The translations under genes were made by a program, and so were the position numbers. This document shows, in pieces, positions 41,159 to 50,098 of a stretch of 54,457 nucleotides of DNA. Positions within the stretch are counted from its first letter, which is position 1. Every line of letters starts with the position of its first letter. The stretch comes from Chitinophagales bacterium. GTDB taxonomy: Bacteria > Bacteroidota > Bacteroidia > Chitinophagales > Chitinophagaceae. The notes beneath the pieces were generated by a model. It ran no database searches and was not told where the DNA came from. It saw nothing but the letters and a program-made list of their open reading frames with translations. The stretch spans positions 1 to 54,457 of the forward strand of contig JANXQO010000029.1 in assembly GCA_025353485.1 (NCBI GenBank). The letters are read 5' to 3'.

Positions 41159-42481
41159 TTACCTGATTAAGATACCTGAAGTATGAAGTAACCTGTTATA
41201 TCCCTGCACTGCATCTGCTTTTGAAAGAGATAAATTTAGCCTTGCCTGCAACAATGCAACATCAGCCTCTAATAATTCCGTTACGGTTACAAGGGTGTTA
41301 TCATATTTATTTTTTGTTATCCTGAAATTTTCTGTTGCCTGCTGCAATGCTTTTTGATAAACTTCAATTCTTTTCCGGCTTAATAAATAATTTTGATAAT
41401 CCTGGTTTACCTGGAGGCGTACCGCATCATTTAACTGCTCTTCATTGGCCTGTATTTCCTGCTCTCTTGCTTTTGCCTGCAAAAGTTTTGTATTTGTTTT
41501 CCAGAGGGATGCAATATTGTACTGAACTCCAATCCCAATATTTACAGCATTTGTTACGGTGATAAAATTGGGAATGTCTGCAGCAATATAGCCACCGGTT
41601 AAAGCTATTGTTGGATAACCTTCGGTGTTGGCAGATTTGATGGCCATGCCTGCAGCTTTCTTACGAATGGAAAGCGCTTGTACATCTTTCCTATTTTGGA
41701 TCGCAAGCATTTCATATTCTTCAATATTTTTAATTTTATACAATTGCTGAAAAGATGTTGTATCAATAACCAGTTGAGTATTTTCAGGCAAGCCCAGCAT
41801 TAAGTTCATATTAATGTTTGCCAGTTTGTAATTATTTTCAGCATCTAATAAAGTAAGCTCGATGTTGGATGTTTGGAGTTCTGTTTTTAAAAGATCATTT
41901 CTTGCAAGCAACCCATTTTGTTCAAGCCGTGAAAAAGATGAATCTCTTTGGCGTGACGAAGCCAGGCTTTCTTTAATAACATTTGTGGTTACTCCCGCCT
42001 TATATAAATTAATATATCCATTTAGTGTATTTAATATCACTCCTTCTTTGTCATTATCTGCATCAAGCTTTGCAGCCTGCTCTAAATATTTTGCTGATTC
42101 AATCGCATACTTTATTCTTCCGCCTGCATACAAGGGGTAAGAAATATTTGCAATGCCATACAGCGCCTGCGATATTTTTGGAGTAGTATTTCCGCCGGAA
42201 GAATTGTTTGAATTTGATTTAAGATTAACGTTTGCGCTGCTGAGCTTTATATAAGATGCGCTCAAATTAAAATTTGGCAAACGGTTATCTTCTGCTTCTT
42301 TAACCTGTGCAACAGCCACGTCTATCCTTGCTTTTGAGCCTTTTAATTGTTTACTGTTCACCAGGCTCATATCAATAGCAGTATTTAAATCAATCGTCTT
42401 TTTTTCCTGTGCCATTGTATACTGAGCAAAAAATGTTGCAAACATCATTGCTATTATTCTTATTATTTTTTTATCCTTCAT
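41159..42481 (-). CDS. TolC-family outer-membrane efflux channel
   Basis: A 440-residue protein with a signal peptide (1-24, ending TMAQ). It has two OEP repeats rich in heptad-like helices (VKEAEDNRLPNFNLSASYIKL, LLEADVALLQARLNLSLSKADA). It forms the trimeric outer-membrane duct of the efflux pump. Its start lies 11 bp inside the end of the TetR gene, so translation is coupled. Confidence 0.94.
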   Translation of the reverse strand: MKDKKIIRIIAMMFATFFAQYTMAQEKKTIDLNTAIDMSLVNSKQLKGSKARIDVAVAQVKEAEDNRLPNFNLSASYIKLSSANVNLKSNSNNSSGGNTTPKISQALYGIANISYPLYAGGRIKYAIESAKYLEQAAKLDADNDKEGVILNTLNGYINLYKAGVTTNVIKESLASSRQRDSSFSRLEQNGLLARNDLLKTELQTSNIELTLLDAENNYKLANINMNLMLGLPENTQLVIDTTSFQQLYKIKNIEEYEMLAIQNRKDVQALSIRKKAAGMAIKSANTEGYPTIALTGGYIAADIPNFITVTNAVNIGIGVQYNIASLWKTNTKLLQAKAREQEIQANEEQLNDAVRLQVNQDYQNYLLSRKRIEVYQKALQQATENFRITKNKYDNTLVTVTELLEADVALLQARLNLSLSKADAVQGYNRLLHTSGILIR

Positions 42482-43100
42482 TTGTAAGTAATGCTTTAAA
42501 TATTTTTTTTACATGAATGCTTAATTTCTTTTGAATCCTTTCTTCAAATTCTTTGGCAGGCATTTTTTTAAGGCAGTTAAAATCCCTGTAAAAGTTTTGA
42601 TTTATTAATACCTGCATAACAGTACCAACCATTGTACTCATTAACAGAACCACATCAACATTCTTTTTAAAAACTCCTTTTTCTTCGCCGTCAATAATCA
42701 GTTTATTTATGAGTTCGGCATTGCGTTTTTTTATTTCCGATACCAGCCGGATGATAACAGGGTTTTTATTTATCACCTGTTCGCAAAGAAGTATCTTATA
42801 AAACCCTTCATGATGGACAACTCTTTCAATATGCTCATCAATAAGAATATCTACTTTTTGCAAAGGAGAAAGAGAATCATTCTTCAACAAGCTTTCCACT
42901 CTCATCTTTATACCACCCATACGGTGATTAAACAAAGCCTCTAATAATTTTTCTTTTGACCCGAAATAATAAGAGATCATAGCAATGTTTACGCCAGCCT
43001 GTTCGGCAATATCCCTCACTGTTGTTGCCTCATATCCTTTTTTTGCGAACAGGAGTTCTGCCGTTTCTATTATCTGGATATGCTTATCGTTGTACGCCAT
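42471..43100 (-). CDS. TetR/AcrR family repressor of the efflux operon
   Basis: A 209-residue regulator starting at ATG 43100 (MAYNDKHIQIIETAELLFAKKG). The helix-turn-helix is TVRDIAEQAGVNIAMISYYFGSKEKLLEAL. The ligand domain follows and is variable. The frame opens 15 codons earlier at 43145, but the promoter and operator lie in that stretch, so 43100 is the start. It heads the operon and is almost certainly autoregulated through 43120-43158. Confidence 0.93.
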   Translation of the reverse strand: MAYNDKHIQIIETAELLFAKKGYEATTVRDIAEQAGVNIAMISYYFGSKEKLLEALFNHRMGGIKMRVESLLKNDSLSPLQKVDILIDEHIERVVHHEGFYKILLCEQVINKNPVIIRLVSEIKKRNAELINKLIIDGEEKGVFKKNVDVVLLMSTMVGTVMQVLINQNFYRDFNCLKKMPAKEFEERIQKKLSIHVKKIFKALLTNEG

Positions 43101-43115
43101 AATTAATTGGGAGAG

Positions 43116-43158
43116 CAAAATTAAACAAATGTTTGATTTTATCAAATAATTGTTTAAT
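43116..43158 (-). promoter_or_regulatory. Efflux operon promoter with a TetR operator
   Basis: On the minus strand TTTG (43146-43143), a 19-bp gap, and TAATTTTG (43123-43116) form a perfect promoter. An 18-bp inverted repeat, 43120-43137 and 43141-43158, matches at 16 of 18 positions (ATTAAACAA arms) and covers both promoter elements, as expected for autorepression. Confidence 0.85.
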
Positions 43159-43172
43159 AGGGGAAATAAAAA

Positions 43173-43192
43173 ATTCCCGCCACTGCGGGAAT
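43173..43192 (-). terminator. osmC terminator
   Basis: ATTCCCGC, loop CACT, GCGGGAAT: an 8-bp perfect stem, followed on the minus strand by six T. It lies 20 bases past the osmC stop. Confidence 0.88.
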
Positions 43193-43212
43193 ATATATCA
43201 GGTGGGGGAAAT

Positions 43213-43623
43213 TTATGCCAGCGTGGCTTCCATTGAAATATCTGTATTCAACAATTTAGATACAGGGCAATTGGCTTTTGCGTTCTCTGCACACTCATCA
43301 AATTTTTGTTTATCAATACCAGGCACTTTGGCTTTAACTGTCAGGTGTGATTTAGTAATTGCACCATCAGCTAAAGTAATATCACATTTGGTTTCAATTT
43401 CATCAGGCGTAAATCCTGCTTCACCTAATACAAAACTAAGCTTCATTGAAAAGCAGCCTGCATGGGCTGCGGCAATCAGTTCTTCAGGGTTTGTACCGGG
43501 GCCTTCTTCAAACCTTGATTTATAGGAATACTGCACCTTATCTAAAACAGTGCTTTGTGTAGTAAGATTTCCTTTTCCTTCTTTACCACTTCCCTGCCAA
43601 ATGGCTGTTGCATATCTGTTCAT
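43213..43623 (-). CDS. OsmC/Ohr family protein
   Basis: A 136-residue cytoplasmic peroxidase-like protein. The redox cysteines are C57 in AHAGCFSM and C119 in ANCPVSK, and the start MNRYATAIWQGSGKEGKG is the OsmC type. The family reduces organic hydroperoxides using thiols. It has its own terminator. Confidence 0.95.
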   Translation of the reverse strand: MNRYATAIWQGSGKEGKGNLTTQSTVLDKVQYSYKSRFEEGPGTNPEELIAAAHAGCFSMKLSFVLGEAGFTPDEIETKCDITLADGAITKSHLTVKAKVPGIDKQKFDECAENAKANCPVSKLLNTDISMEATLA

Positions 43624-43695
43624 AATTTTTATTTTTTTTTTAGAATTAAAAGCAAATTTAAATCCAAATGTTATTAGAAAAAATTATTGATAAGA

Positions 43696-44271
43696 TCATT
43701 GAGGAAGTTCCGAAGCAGGCACTTTTAAAGATCCTTTGGGATTACTGATCTTCCATCCGCTAAAATCCTGTGGAGCCTCTAACGCCGTTCCATCAATTAT
43801 TTTAGTTTTTGTGCGGATGCGAACAGGCTTATCAGTATAAAACTCTCTGCCAATCCGGTTCCTGTCCCAATACAATTCATTACAATACAAAGTATCGCCA
43901 TACCTGTTAAATAAGCGTACACTGTCTCTTAAAAAAACTTTGCTTTCCGTTTCCATATAGCGGCCATAGTGAGCATCCAGTTTGCTTTCAATAGTTAGGC
44001 TATCATCATAAAAATCTGCATGAATATTTTTAGGAAATTCAGTATACGGCACAGTATCCTGGTAGCGCAACATAACTGGAGAGGTGAGTTTTGCTTTTGT
44101 TTTTCCACTAACGCTATAGTTGATGATTATTCCTTTACCTTCTTCAACACCAATACGCCGGGAGGTTAATGCATCTATTTGTTGCTGGGAATTTTCGCAG
44201 GCTGCAATAAAAAAGCAGCCCGCTAAAAGAACTGCCCCAGGGATGATTTTATATGGATGATGGAACTTCAT
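43696..44271 (-). CDS. lptC: LPS export ABC transporter periplasmic protein LptC
   Basis: A 191-residue lipoprotein-type protein, lipobox FFIAAC ending at residue 25. The LptC fold follows: GIIINYSVSGKTKAKLTSPVMLRYQDT, DAHYGRYMETESKVFLRDSVRLFNRYGD and PVRIRTKTKIIDGTALEAP. It carries LPS from the LptBFG pump to LptA. The rest of the Lpt machinery is not in the window. It is last in the block with the barrel, coaX and LON-domain genes; a TCCCGATT/AATCGGGA hairpin (44279-44298) precedes it. Confidence 0.88.
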   Translation of the reverse strand: MKFHHPYKIIPGAVLLAGCFFIAACENSQQQIDALTSRRIGVEEGKGIIINYSVSGKTKAKLTSPVMLRYQDTVPYTEFPKNIHADFYDDSLTIESKLDAHYGRYMETESKVFLRDSVRLFNRYGDTLYCNELYWDRNRIGREFYTDKPVRIRTKTKIIDGTALEAPQDFSGWKISNPKGSLKVPASELPQ

Positions 44272-44278
44272 TTATGAA

Positions 44279-44298
44279 TCCCGATTAGAAAATCGGGA
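44279..44298. repeat. Short palindrome upstream of lptC
   Basis: TCCCGATT, loop AGAA, AATCGGGA: 8-bp arms, intergenic between the barrel gene and lptC. It shares the CCCGAT/ATCGGG arms of the lysS palindromes. Confidence 0.65.
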
Positions 44299-44308
44299 GT
44301 GGATTGTT

Positions 44309-45679
44309 TTATTGATACTTATACCGGCTGAACCAGATATCACTTAATGAAAAACCAACACTAATGTGTACAATATTTTCGCGGATATTATTACTACTGT
44401 TTCCCCTGTTACCATATTCCAACGCCACGTTCATAATAGAATATTGAGTTTCATAAAAGGCTCTTTTTAATTTTAGAGGAAGGCCTGCGCCTACCGAAAT
44501 ACCAAACTGAGGAAGCTTTTTATCAGCCACAATATAATCAGGGCCAAAAAATAAACCTGCCCTGTACTTTATAAACTGTGAATATTTTCTGGAATTATTT
44601 TGGGCAGGAAGATATTGAAGACCTGCTTTTACTGTCCAGGTATTTTTCACAAGGTCTTGCTGACCGTAAAATCTGTAATTATCCCAATTGGAAGTTTCAA
44701 TATCAACACCATACAACAGATGTTCATTTTCCATTGTAAAGCCTATACCAAAAGTAGAAGGTAATTGTACATTTCCTTTTTGCCCATTTTTTTCATACAC
44801 ACTGTCCAGGTGGGTAGGAGCGCCTGTAGTAGCATCGAATGTATATGTCTCCCGCAAAACATCCTGGGATGCACCATATTTCTTTTGTAAGTTTCCATAA
44901 GCGCCTATCCGCAAGGTTCCTCTTACTGTATCTCTCTTTTTTAATTGAATAACATATTGAATACCTGCATTAAAAGATATGCCCCCGATACTTGTTTTAG
45001 TGGCAGAATTTGACTTTAGATAATTTACTGTATCGTTTATAAATGTTAAGCGGGAACTATAGGATTTATTACCAAAAAGATAACCGACATTAATACCAAA
45101 ACTAAAATTTTTTATTCGAACACCGGTACCAACAAAAGCATCATTAAGTCCGCCGCTTCCTTCGTATAAGGTATGCAGGCTATCTATGTTAGTGATTCGA
45201 CTATCTTTTTCAATTTTATAATTTATCTTACTTACAGGTCTCAATCCCATATTAACACCCCAGCTAATATTTTTTTTAATAGCTTTTTTATTGCCATTAA
45301 GCAATGGAAACCCCAGCTGCAAATAAGAGATAATAGCATTATTGCTGGTGTACTTGCTTGCAGGATTTGTACTTTTTAATACCCGTGTATCTACCTGCAC
45401 ACCAATATCAAAAGTTGAGTAAACAAAATTGCTGTAACTGGCAGGATTCATAAAATTAATTGATTGCCCTGTTGCCTGGCCTTTGGAAGGGCCTGAAGTT
45501 AGCGTTGGCCCATCGGCAAATCCTGCAGAAATCCCTCCCATTGATCGGTTTACGATATTTCCCTGTGGCACTAAATTGCCAATGCCATAGCGTGAATAGG
45601 GAGAATTTTCCTGTGAAAAACAAATAATCGGGAGTGCAAAAAGCACCAGTATAAACAGTCTACGTTTTAGTATCATCAT
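44309..45679 (-). CDS. Putative outer-membrane beta-barrel protein of the CoaX/LptC block
   Basis: A protein of about 456 residues from Met7 or Met8 (45679 or 45676). It has a signal peptide ending ICFSQ, then ENSPYSRYGIGNLVPQGNIVNRSMGGISAG, a start often seen in Bacteroidota barrels encoded beside coaX. Many amphipathic strands follow, with a FadL/PorV-like look, but no ligand motif. Its start overlaps the coaX end by about 20 bp. Location and role, perhaps transport or LPS-linked, are inferred from neighbours. The frame opens at 45697. Confidence 0.82.
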   Translation of the reverse strand: MMILKRRLFILVLFALPIICFSQENSPYSRYGIGNLVPQGNIVNRSMGGISAGFADGPTLTSGPSKGQATGQSINFMNPASYSNFVYSTFDIGVQVDTRVLKSTNPASKYTSNNAIISYLQLGFPLLNGNKKAIKKNISWGVNMGLRPVSKINYKIEKDSRITNIDSLHTLYEGSGGLNDAFVGTGVRIKNFSFGINVGYLFGNKSYSSRLTFINDTVNYLKSNSATKTSIGGISFNAGIQYVIQLKKRDTVRGTLRIGAYGNLQKKYGASQDVLRETYTFDATTGAPTHLDSVYEKNGQKGNVQLPSTFGIGFTMENEHLLYGVDIETSNWDNYRFYGQQDLVKNTWTVKAGLQYLPAQNNSRKYSQFIKYRAGLFFGPDYIVADKKLPQFGISVGAGLPLKLKRAFYETQYSIMNVALEYGNRGNSSNNIRENIVHISVGFSLSDIWFSRYKYQ

Positions 45680-46478
45680 TATATTCACTAATTGCATATA
45701 AGCCTTTAAAAATCAAGTCAGGGTCGGCAAATATCTTGCTTTTAATATGCCGGGCAAAATAAGCAGCATCACCCCCGGTTAAAAGCACGTTAAAGTTGCT
45801 GAACTTTTCATTGTAAACTTCTATAATTCCATCAATTTCTCTGGCCATGCCAAACAATACCCCACTTAAAATATTTGTTTTAGTATCATAACCTATTAGC
45901 GGAAAATTCCATCCCAAAGCTACCGGGCCTGGCTTAATTAAGGGAAGTTTAGCGGTAAAACTGTGTAAAGAACTAAAACGCATTTCCATCCCCGGAGAAA
46001 TACTTCCGCCAAGAAATTGATTGTATTTATTTATAAAATTATAGGTAATGCAGGAGCCAAGACCAATTACAAGATTATTTTTTTGTGGATAGAAATAAAC
46101 CGCTGCAGCAGATAAGGCCAGCCTGTCTGCACCAATAGTTTCAGGCTTGCCTACAGGAGTTGTAAAAGGCAATTTGGTTTGATGGGAAAGTTTATGAAAC
46201 CTTGAAGAAGCAGAAAGAATTTTTTCTATTTTAAGATTATGTTCAATTACAGACGATAAAATTGTTTTTTGCGGTTGATATTTTTTAATCAGGCTTTCAA
46301 ACGTTTCATCATTATCATTATCCAGTAAAATAATTTCGCTGATGGAAGACTGATTAAATACAGCACACTTTAAACGGGTGTTGCCGAAATCAAAACAAAG
46401 TGTAACCCCCTCTAAATCTCCCCCTTCAGGGGAGACTTGATTCGTTAATTCATTATTCCCGGGTTTAAATTTTTCCAT
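45660..46478 (-). CDS. coaX: Type III pantothenate kinase
   Basis: A 272-residue enzyme that phosphorylates pantothenate in CoA synthesis. Phosphate loop DFGNT (30-34), GADR (116-119), then GSCITYNF (141-148) and GGSISPGMEMRF. The N-terminal 25 residues precede the usual start of the fold. They are coded partly by the palindrome at 46417-46435 and read QVSPEGGDLEGV, so a repeat has been translated into the protein end. The start overlaps the LON-domain stop by one base. Confidence 0.93.
   Translation of the reverse strand: MEKFKPGNNELTNQVSPEGGDLEGVTLCFDFGNTRLKCAVFNQSSISEIILLDNDNDETFESLIKKYQPQKTILSSVIEHNLKIEKILSASSRFHKLSHQTKLPFTTPVGKPETIGADRLALSAAAVYFYPQKNNLVIGLGSCITYNFINKYNQFLGGSISPGMEMRFSSLHSFTAKLPLIKPGPVALGWNFPLIGYDTKTNILSGVLFGMAREIDGIIEVYNEKFSNFNVLLTGGDAAYFARHIKSKIFADPDLIFKGLYAISEYNDDTKT
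46417..46435. repeat. Palindrome in the coaX N-terminus
   Basis: TCTCCCC, loop CTTCA, GGGGAGA: 7-bp perfect arms inside coding sequence. The wider stretch 46409-46437 has the CCCCCT/AGGGG character of a dispersed repeat. Confidence 0.75.
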
Positions 46479-47113
46479 TAAAGATTTAATCCTTCTAAGT
46501 TTTTAAAATGCCCGTTCAGTTTTATTTTTTCTTTTAAAGTTTCCATTTCTGCAACCACGGGTAGTACTTTAGCAAGATGGCGTTTTAAATATTCCTGCCG
46601 TTGCAACTCATTCAATAGACCCAGCATTTCATATTCTTCATCCAACGATAGCCCCGCATGATGCGCTACATCATAGCTCCAAAGCTCACTTTCCGGCTTT
46701 TTAAATTTGTTGCTGATTTTTAAAAGCGTATGTAATTCCCCAATAGCATTAATAACCTTTTGCATAAGAAGCCGGTTGCCGTACTCAACATTCTTTAAAT
46801 AATTTACAATTGCGCCGCTGTATAATTTATCAGGTATTTCTTTTACCACTTCCAGTATGCGAAAAATTTTTAACCCTATTGTTTTAATATCCATCTCCCC
46901 GTTTTCATTCGTTTTACTTACTTCAGTTATCTCAACCAACGTACCCAGTTCATTCATATTATTACCAATAACTGCAGGAATTCCAAAAGGTTTTTTTTCA
47001 ACAACACATTCTAAAATAAGTTGCTTATACCTTGGTTCAAAAATATGAAGGTTTAAATCCTCGCCGGGATAAACAACGATCGCTAAGGGAAAGATAGGAA
47101 TGAAGTTGGTCAT
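46478..47113 (-). CDS. LON substrate-binding domain protein
   Basis: A 211-residue cytoplasmic protein. It opens with FIPIFPLAIVVYPGEDLNLHIFEPRYKQLI, the Lon N-terminal (LAN) domain signature, and lacks the AAA+ and protease domains. Lone LON-N proteins are thought to bind unfolded proteins or act as adaptors. Its stop overlaps the coaX start by one base. Confidence 0.93.
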   Translation of the reverse strand: MTNFIPIFPLAIVVYPGEDLNLHIFEPRYKQLILECVVEKKPFGIPAVIGNNMNELGTLVEITEVSKTNENGEMDIKTIGLKIFRILEVVKEIPDKLYSGAIVNYLKNVEYGNRLLMQKVINAIGELHTLLKISNKFKKPESELWSYDVAHHAGLSLDEEYEMLGLLNELQRQEYLKRHLAKVLPVVAEMETLKEKIKLNGHFKNLEGLNL

Positions 47114-47181
47114 ATAACCAAAATAAAGAAATTCTTATTAATTAAATATAAATTACAGATAGTTATATTTTTGAAACAAAA

Positions 47182-47955
47182 ATGGATAAAATATCCGCTG
47201 TAGTAATAACCTATAATGCATCTGCCAGTATTGGCAAATGTATTGATGCATTAAAAAAGGTTAGTGATGAAATAATTGTTATAGATTCTTTTTCAACTGA
47301 TGATACTCCGCATATCTGTAAACAAAAAAGTATAAACCTCTTTCAACAAAGCTGGCTGGGGTTTGGCCCGCAAAAAAACTTCGGAATAAGCAAAGCATCC
47401 AATAATTATATTTTATCAATAGATGCGGATGAAATTATTAGTGATGAATTAGCGGCTTCTATCATTGCTGAAAAAAACAAGGGGCTTATCGGCCTGTACA
47501 GTCTTTTATTTCTTCACCATTATTATTTTGACTTTGCAAAACATGGGGTTGCAGGGCCTGAGCCAAAAACCAGGATGTTTGATAAAACAAAAGTAACATG
47601 GAACGAAAGAGAAGTTCACGAAGCGCTGATAATACCTGAAGGAGAAAAAATTAAGCAACTCAAGGGATATTTATTCCATTATTCGTATGCATCTATTTCA
47701 CACCAAATAAATAAAATAAATAATTATACAAGCCTCGGTGCAAAGCAACTTTACAAAAAAGGAAAAAAACATTTTTTGCTTAAAATGATTTTCAGTCCAC
47801 CAGCAAATTTTATAGTAAGTTATTTTATCCGGCTTGGTTTTTTGGATGGGATTCATGGGTTTGTGCTCGCTTCTTTTGCAGCGCATGAGAGCTTTGTAAA
47901 ATATGCCAAGCTATGGGAGATGGAAATGAAAGAAAAAATGGAACCTGCTAATTAA
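47182..47955 (+). CDS. Glycosyltransferase family 2 (WaaE/KdtX-like)
   Basis: A 257-residue enzyme. The GT2 start is SAVVITYNASASIGKCIDALKKVSDEIIVIDSFSTDDT, with the catalytic acidic motif LSIDADEII near 91-99. It resembles the LPS inner-core beta-glucosyltransferases named WaaE or KdtX. The last 60 residues carry a membrane-associating segment (FIVSYFIRLGFLDGIHGFVLA). The acceptor is inferred to be LPS. Confidence 0.9.
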   Translation: MDKISAVVITYNASASIGKCIDALKKVSDEIIVIDSFSTDDTPHICKQKSINLFQQSWLGFGPQKNFGISKASNNYILSIDADEIISDELAASIIAEKNKGLIGLYSLLFLHHYYFDFAKHGVAGPEPKTRMFDKTKVTWNEREVHEALIIPEGEKIKQLKGYLFHYSYASISHQINKINNYTSLGAKQLYKKGKKHFLLKMIFSPPANFIVSYFIRLGFLDGIHGFVLASFAAHESFVKYAKLWEMEMKEKMEPAN

Positions 47956-47962
47956 TATTGAT

Positions 47963-48859
47963 GTGAAACAATTTTTACAACAAATACAACATGGTGATAT
48001 AAAAGCTTTGGCAAGATGTATTTCTTTGGTAGAAAATGAAGCACAGGGCTATGAAGAATTTTTGCAGCAATTGCCTGCAAATAATGCTATAAAAGTTATT
48101 GGTATAACCGGGCCGCCGGGTGCAGGAAAAAGTACTTTGACAGATGCATTAATTAGCGAATTAATTAAAGATGAAAAAAAAATTGGTGTGCTTTGCGTTG
48201 ATCCTTCTTCGCCTTTTAACTTTGGTTCACTCTTAGGTGACAGGATAAGAATGAGTGAATGGTATAATAATCCAAATGTATTTATCCGCTCACTTGCCAC
48301 CCGTGGTTCACTTGGCGGGCTGCATCCAAAAATAATTGAGATAACAGATGTAATGAAGGCCGCTGGTTTTGATTACATCATAATTGAAACGGTGGGTGTA
48401 GGGCAAAGCGAAGTTGAAATCGCAGGCCTGGCCGATGTTACAGTGGTTGTGTTAGTGCCCGAAGGTGGCGATGTGATACAAACGATGAAAGCAGGGCTAA
48501 TGGAAATTGCTGACATATTTGTTGTAAATAAAAGTGACAGGCCGGATGCAGAAACATTTGTGAACCATCTTAAAATGATGTTAGCGCCGGCTTTTAAAAG
48601 CGGTAACAAAATACCGATAGTAAAAACGGTAGCTTCAGAAAAAAGGGGAATTGGAGAATTAAAAGAAGAAATAGTAAAGCATACAAAAAAAGATAATGAT
48701 GATAAGAAATATAGTATGCTTGCTGAAAAAGCCTGGCAGCTTATACAAAACAAAAGAATGATGGATGTAAGTAAACTACAGTTAAAAGAAGAAATAGAAC
48801 AAAGCTCAAAGAGTGAATCAGGCTTTAATTTTTACAAATATATCAGGCAATATTTTTAA
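47963..48859 (+). CDS. meaB: Methylmalonyl-CoA mutase-associated GTPase MeaB
   Basis: A 298-residue P-loop GTPase/ATPase. It has GPPGAGKST at 50-58, DPSSP near 80 and VNKSDRPDA near 190. It assists assembly and protection of adenosylcobalamin-dependent methylmalonyl-CoA mutase. The mutase is not in the window. The start is GTG. Its stop overlaps the next gene by one base (TAATG). Confidence 0.95.
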   Translation: MKQFLQQIQHGDIKALARCISLVENEAQGYEEFLQQLPANNAIKVIGITGPPGAGKSTLTDALISELIKDEKKIGVLCVDPSSPFNFGSLLGDRIRMSEWYNNPNVFIRSLATRGSLGGLHPKIIEITDVMKAAGFDYIIIETVGVGQSEVEIAGLADVTVVVLVPEGGDVIQTMKAGLMEIADIFVVNKSDRPDAETFVNHLKMMLAPAFKSGNKIPIVKTVASEKRGIGELKEEIVKHTKKDNDDKKYSMLAEKAWQLIQNKRMMDVSKLQLKEEIEQSSKSESGFNFYKYIRQYF

Positions 48860-49818
48860 TGAGCAATCCATTTATTTCCATCTGCATACCTACCTATAAA
48901 AATGTTGAGTATCTGCAACGCCTTTTGCAATCTGTTATCATACAAACATTCAAAGATTATGAAATTGTGATCACAGATAATAGTCCTGATAATTCAGTAG
49001 AGCAATTAGTGAAGGACTTAGAGCAACAATTATCTATCCGGTATTATAAAAATGATCCACCCACTAATATGGGAGAAAATTTTAATAAAGTTATACTACA
49101 GGCAACCGGGCAATGGATAAAAATTATGCATGATGATGATTGGTTTGCAACACCTGCATCCTTGCAAAAATTTGCAGACATAGCTAAAGTAACTTTAAAA
49201 GAATTTATTTTCTCCGCCTGTAAAAATATTTATTCGCCATCAGGCAAAGAGGTAGATGAATTACTTTCCAGTTATAAAAAAGAAATGCTTGAAGAAGATC
49301 CTTTACATCTTTTTTATTCAAATGTAATTGGCCATCCCAGCACTGTTATGCATAAAAAAGATGATGGGGTTTTATATGACCCGCAATTTAGCTGGGTGGT
49401 TGATGTAGACTTTTATATCCGCTATCTTATTAAACATCCCGGCTTTGAGTATCTCCCTGAAATGCTTATTAATATTGGTATTGACGAAAACCAGATGTCA
49501 AACAAATACTATAAAAACCCCAAGGTTGAGATTCCCGAATATTTTAAAATGCTTGATAAATATGCTGTAAAACTAACTGAGAATAAATATGTATTTCATG
49601 CTTTTTGGCTGCTGGTGCGGAAATTTAAAATTAAAACTATAACCGAAATAAGCGCTGCCGGGTATTCAGGATTTATTCCTGATACTGTTCTATCTATTAT
49701 TAAATATCAAAAAAATATTCCACGTATTATAATAAAGCAAACACCTTTTTCAAAATATTTAATGAAGAAATGTTTTACTACTCTGCAAAAAGCATCAAAG
49801 GAAATTAATAGTATATAA
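48859..49818 (+). CDS. Glycosyltransferase family 2 protein
   Basis: A 319-residue enzyme. It begins FISICIPTYKNVEYLQRLLQSVIIQTFKDYEIVITDNSPD and has the acidic motif KIMHDDDWFATP near 91-102. A C-terminal basic region may bind membranes. It is probably an LPS or exopolysaccharide transferase. It is coupled to meaB, though a shared pathway with it is not obvious. Confidence 0.92.
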   Translation: MSNPFISICIPTYKNVEYLQRLLQSVIIQTFKDYEIVITDNSPDNSVEQLVKDLEQQLSIRYYKNDPPTNMGENFNKVILQATGQWIKIMHDDDWFATPASLQKFADIAKVTLKEFIFSACKNIYSPSGKEVDELLSSYKKEMLEEDPLHLFYSNVIGHPSTVMHKKDDGVLYDPQFSWVVDVDFYIRYLIKHPGFEYLPEMLINIGIDENQMSNKYYKNPKVEIPEYFKMLDKYAVKLTENKYVFHAFWLLVRKFKIKTITEISAAGYSGFIPDTVLSIIKYQKNIPRIIIKQTPFSKYLMKKCFTTLQKASKEINSI

Positions 49819-49821
49819 ATC

Positions 49822-50034
49822 TTATTTATTATTTTTCCACCACCTGTAACCTACCAATCCTACAATAGCAAAAGGTGTAAGCATTAAATAAATAATACCG
49901 GAATTAAAACCTTTTGCGGGCTTCTCACCCATTTGCTGGGTTGTTTTGGCACAAATAGAACATTGTGCACTCACACTAAAAGTAAAAAGTGAAAGGTGAA
50001 AAGTGAAAATCAATAGAAGGAATAATTTTTTCAT
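49822..50034 (-). CDS. Small CSIC-motif membrane protein
   Basis: A 70-residue protein with a signal peptide (1-24), then QCSICAKTTQQMGEKPAKG (C25, C28) and one membrane helix (45-64). Its family occurs in many Bacteroidota; the Cys pair may bind a metal or be oxidised. The signal-peptide core FTFHLSLFTFS is encoded by the repeats GTGAAAGGTGAAA and AGTGAAAAT, the same DNA family as the hairpins at 23631 and 39976. Confidence 0.75.
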   Translation of the reverse strand: MKKLFLLLIFTFHLSLFTFSVSAQCSICAKTTQQMGEKPAKGFNSGIIYLMLTPFAIVGLVGYRWWKNNK

Positions 50035-50098
50035 TTCACGACAAAGGTAAATCCATTATCTATTAAAATGGCTAACTTTCTATATTAAAAATTTTACA

